Source of the DNA: Actinomycetes bacterium
Lineage (GTDB): Bacteria > Actinomycetota > Actinomycetes > Mycobacteriales > Mycobacteriaceae
Direction of reading: 5' to 3'
NCBI GenBank assembly: GCA_023461275.1
Contig: JAEYMI010000052.1
Span: 1-64,000, forward strand
DNA length: 64,000 nt
Below the pieces are notes generated by a model. That model made no database searches. It had not been told where the DNA came from and was given only the letters and a program-made list of their open reading frames with translations. The position numbers and the translations under genes are program-made. This document shows positions 62,092 through 64,000 of this stretch, in pieces. Within the stretch, counting starts at the first letter, position 1, and every line of letters starts with the position of its first letter.

Positions 62092-62820
62092 TCAGACCCG
62101 TTCCTCTTCGTGCTCGAAAGATGCTGTGGCAGGTGTGGTTCGGCGTAGTCGGCCGAAAGTCGGAGTCCGGCGCAGTCGGCCGAGGCCCACGACGCGGCCG
62201 GACCGTCCGAGTCCGGCAGCCGCGCCGAGGCCGATCAGCACACCCACCGTTGCGCCGATCACCAGGTACAGAGCGCCATCCGGCGCCGACGGCTCGCTCG
62301 CCGCAACAGCCGGGGTGAGGACCACCGGCTGCACTGGCGATTCCGCCTGTGTCGAGGGTTTCTCGATGTTCTCGACCGCATCGCTGAAGGCCGTCGCGGT
62401 CAGGTTCGCGATATCGGCCGACTGCACGGCGCTCGGAGCGTTCACGTGGATCTCCATGATCACCGTGTCGGGCACCAGCCGGCCGGACACGTCCGATTCC
62501 AGGTCTGCTTGCGCGACACCGGATTTACGGGCCACCCTGGCAAGCACGGCCGGCGATGTCAGCACCTCGAGGTAGCTCGACATTCGCTGCTGGGTGAACT
62601 GATCGCCGTAGGACGACGACGTCGACACCGAGTCCGGTTGCGCCGATCCGGTGGAATCGTTCCACGCCGGCGTCGCGATGAATACCCGTGCGGTCGAGGT
62701 GTATTCGACCGGGGTCAGGGCCACGCCCGCCAGCGCCGCGAGTATCCCCACGGCCACCGACGCGGCGACCAGCCACCAGCGGCCCCGCACCGCCGCCATC
62801 AACGCCCGATAGTCGGTCAT
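62092..62820 (-). CDS. Wzz-type protein without a kinase domain (copy 4)
   Basis: The 242-residue protein has helices at ~15-37 and ~190-210, around a Wzz domain (PVEYTSTARVFIATPAWNDSTG, IMEIHVNAPSAVQSADIANLTA), and ends in a short basic tail (GRVVGLGRLRRTPTFGRLRR). There is no room for a kinase. Its ATG overlaps the polymerase stop (ATGA). Together with 60807 it gives two length regulators next to one polymerase. Confidence 0.82.
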   Translation of the reverse strand: MTDYRALMAAVRGRWWLVAASVAVGILAALAGVALTPVEYTSTARVFIATPAWNDSTGSAQPDSVSTSSSYGDQFTQQRMSSYLEVLTSPAVLARVARKSGVAQADLESDVSGRLVPDTVIMEIHVNAPSAVQSADIANLTATAFSDAVENIEKPSTQAESPVQPVVLTPAVAASEPSAPDGALYLVIGATVGVLIGLGAAAGLGRSGRVVGLGRLRRTPTFGRLRRTTPATASFEHEEERV

Positions 62821-64000
62821 GATCGTCCTCCAGTGGTCACCATGTGTCGGTCGGTCGTGTGTTCGTCGAGTGGGTCGGGCTGCGCGTCGAGTGGGTCGGG
62901 CTGGGCCGCAGCCGGGCTCGCGTCGTGGTGTGGGTCCAGGCGACGGGGGTCTCGGTAGCGCAACGACCTCGGCAACCACGACCGGTCCATCGGACCGCCC
63001 GGCATCTCGGGAATCTTCCGGATGAACCACGCGCTGAGCATGATGAACATCAAGTACGACATCGCCTGCAGCAGCGAGCCTCTCAGCAGGATCAGCAGGT
63101 AGAACGGCAGGATCGCGCCCACGACGGTCGGCATCGACGCCATTCGCATCTGCCGGTCGATGTCGGTGTCGAGCCGGTAGAGCACATACCCGACGACGGC
63201 CATCCCCAGCAGCACCGCCACCCAGCCGCCGCTGAGGAAGAACTCCACCCACAGTGGCGCAGACAGATTGGTGAACGGATAGCCGCGCGCGTCGGCGATG
63301 AAGATCCCGGTGTCCTCGGGCTTGTTCGGCCACATCGCGCGCGGGAACCACCACAAGAGCACGCCCAGCATCTGCCGGCCGGGGATCACCCCGTCCCGGT
63401 TGGCGATCAGGATTCCGTTGGCGATCTGTGCGAACGAGTCGTAGTCGGGCGAGAGCAGCGAGTCCACCGGGTTGGTCGACTTGAACTCGGCCTGCTTGGA
63501 ATAGCGGAAGGCGTCGGCCATCGGGAAGAGCACCACCAGCCCGATGACGAAGGCCAGCACCATCGTTCGATACCGGGCCCGGGTGGCGAACAGGCCGAAC
63601 GCCACGGTGGCCGCGAGGATCGCCGTACCGGACAGGTAGCGGGCGTTGGAGATCGGATTCATGGTGTTGGCCAACAGGATTCCGATGACCACGGCGAACA
63701 CCGCACTGCTCCACCGGCGCGACGGGGCAAATGTCATGCCCAGTTCGGCCGCCGCGGACATCTCACGCCGGTACCGCATCCACGCCACCCACGCCACCAG
63801 CAGTGTCATGAATGTGCAGGCGCGCACGAGGATTCCGAGCGATCCGGGACGCCAGATCACGTCGTAGTCGGCGAAGGCATCGACGCGGCTGCGGGTGAAC
63901 TGAATCCAGCCGATCTTCGACAGGTAGTAGAGGTTGAACACGATTGCGAAGAGCGACAACATGATCAGTCGCTGGAAGGACACCGTGACGATGGCCTGCG
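62817..64000 (-). CDS. polysaccharide polymerase, Wzy type (copy 3, partial)
   Basis: The frame is open to the window edge, so the 5' end is missing; at least 394 residues are visible, with about 9 helices. SNARYLSGTAILAATVAFGL, a large loop with ADAFRYSKQAEFKSTNPVDSLLSPDYDSF, and QMLGVLLWWFPRAMWPNKP fit O-antigen-polymerase-type (oligosaccharide repeat polymerase) proteins. It ends in a charged Pro-rich tail. The GTG at 63983 is probably internal because the reading frame continues with matching hydrophobic sequence. It is coupled to the Wzz genes downstream. Confidence 0.75.
   Translation of the reverse strand, partial: QAIVTVSFQRLIMLSLFAIVFNLYYLSKIGWIQFTRSRVDAFADYDVIWRPGSLGILVRACTFMTLLVAWVAWMRYRREMSAAAELGMTFAPSRRWSSAVFAVVIGILLANTMNPISNARYLSGTAILAATVAFGLFATRARYRTMVLAFVIGLVVLFPMADAFRYSKQAEFKSTNPVDSLLSPDYDSFAQIANGILIANRDGVIPGRQMLGVLLWWFPRAMWPNKPEDTGIFIADARGYPFTNLSAPLWVEFFLSGGWVAVLLGMAVVGYVLYRLDTDIDRQMRMASMPTVVGAILPFYLLILLRGSLLQAMSYLMFIMLSAWFIRKIPEMPGGPMDRSWLPRSLRYRDPRRLDPHHDASPAAAQPDPLDAQPDPLDEHTTDRHMVTTGGRS

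Noticed and set aside
60807..62820. Active tyrosine kinase with its partner adaptor
   Set aside because: The kinase-like domain lacks Walker A and the Tyr cluster, so I call it degenerate.

Overview
The window is high-GC actinobacterial chromosome. GC-rich codons, GTG/TTG starts, PitA next to MenB/MenE with DUF3349 genes, a MoeY-like ThiF-nitroreductase, and no outer-membrane polysaccharide channel all fit a mycolic-acid actinomycete; Gordonia is my best guess from gene content, not proven. No rRNA, tRNA or CRISPR array was seen.

Layout. 1-3.6 kb: end of a probable insertion sequence, a 5'-truncated AbrB-type transporter, a saccharopine-dehydrogenase-like oxidoreductase and a secreted GH6 glycosidase. 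3.6-24.3 kb: first exopolysaccharide block with glycosyltransferases, a Wzx flippase, a Wzz-like protein with a very long acidic tail, a Wzy/WaaL-type polymerase, a GNAT-aminotransferase fusion, a WecG/TagA transferase, and a minus-strand operon (WcaJ-type initiating transferase, methyltransferase, nucleotidyltransferase, PIG-L deacetylase, epimerase) that looks like a branched or methylated sugar pathway. 24.5-36.6 kb: housekeeping island with a thioesterase, MenB, a c-di-GMP pair (EAL and GGDEF proteins), a divergent GNAT-like / ThiF-nitroreductase pair, the phosphate transporter PitA with small partner genes, and MenE. 36.7-64 kb: second exopolysaccharide block, colanic-acid-like: Gmd, Fcl, WcaF-type and WcaI-type enzymes, a second WcaJ-type transferase, two more flippases, two more polymerases, three more Wzz-type proteins, other acyltransferases, and secreted or lipoprotein enzymes (clan GH-A glycosidase, lipase, beta-helix protein, SGNH hydrolase, GH16, GH71).

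How it works together. Gmd and Fcl make GDP-L-fucose. The two WcaJ-type enzymes start lipid-linked repeat units, the glycosyltransferases extend them, and acyltransferases decorate them. Three sets of Wzx/Wzy/Wzz proteins could export and polymerise several glycans. The Wzz proteins carry either no kinase domain or one without Walker motifs, so length control would have to work without the usual tyrosine-kinase cycle. The secreted glycosidases could trim the same polymers or related glucans.

The least described system here is probably the 26.8-32.7 kb group: c-di-GMP synthesis and breakdown enzymes beside a divergently transcribed ThiF-nitroreductase fusion and a GNAT-like protein, with palindromes in both divergent promoter regions. 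Several short palindromic repeat families (three kinds) lie between genes, and one of them is broken at the insertion-sequence junction at the left edge.
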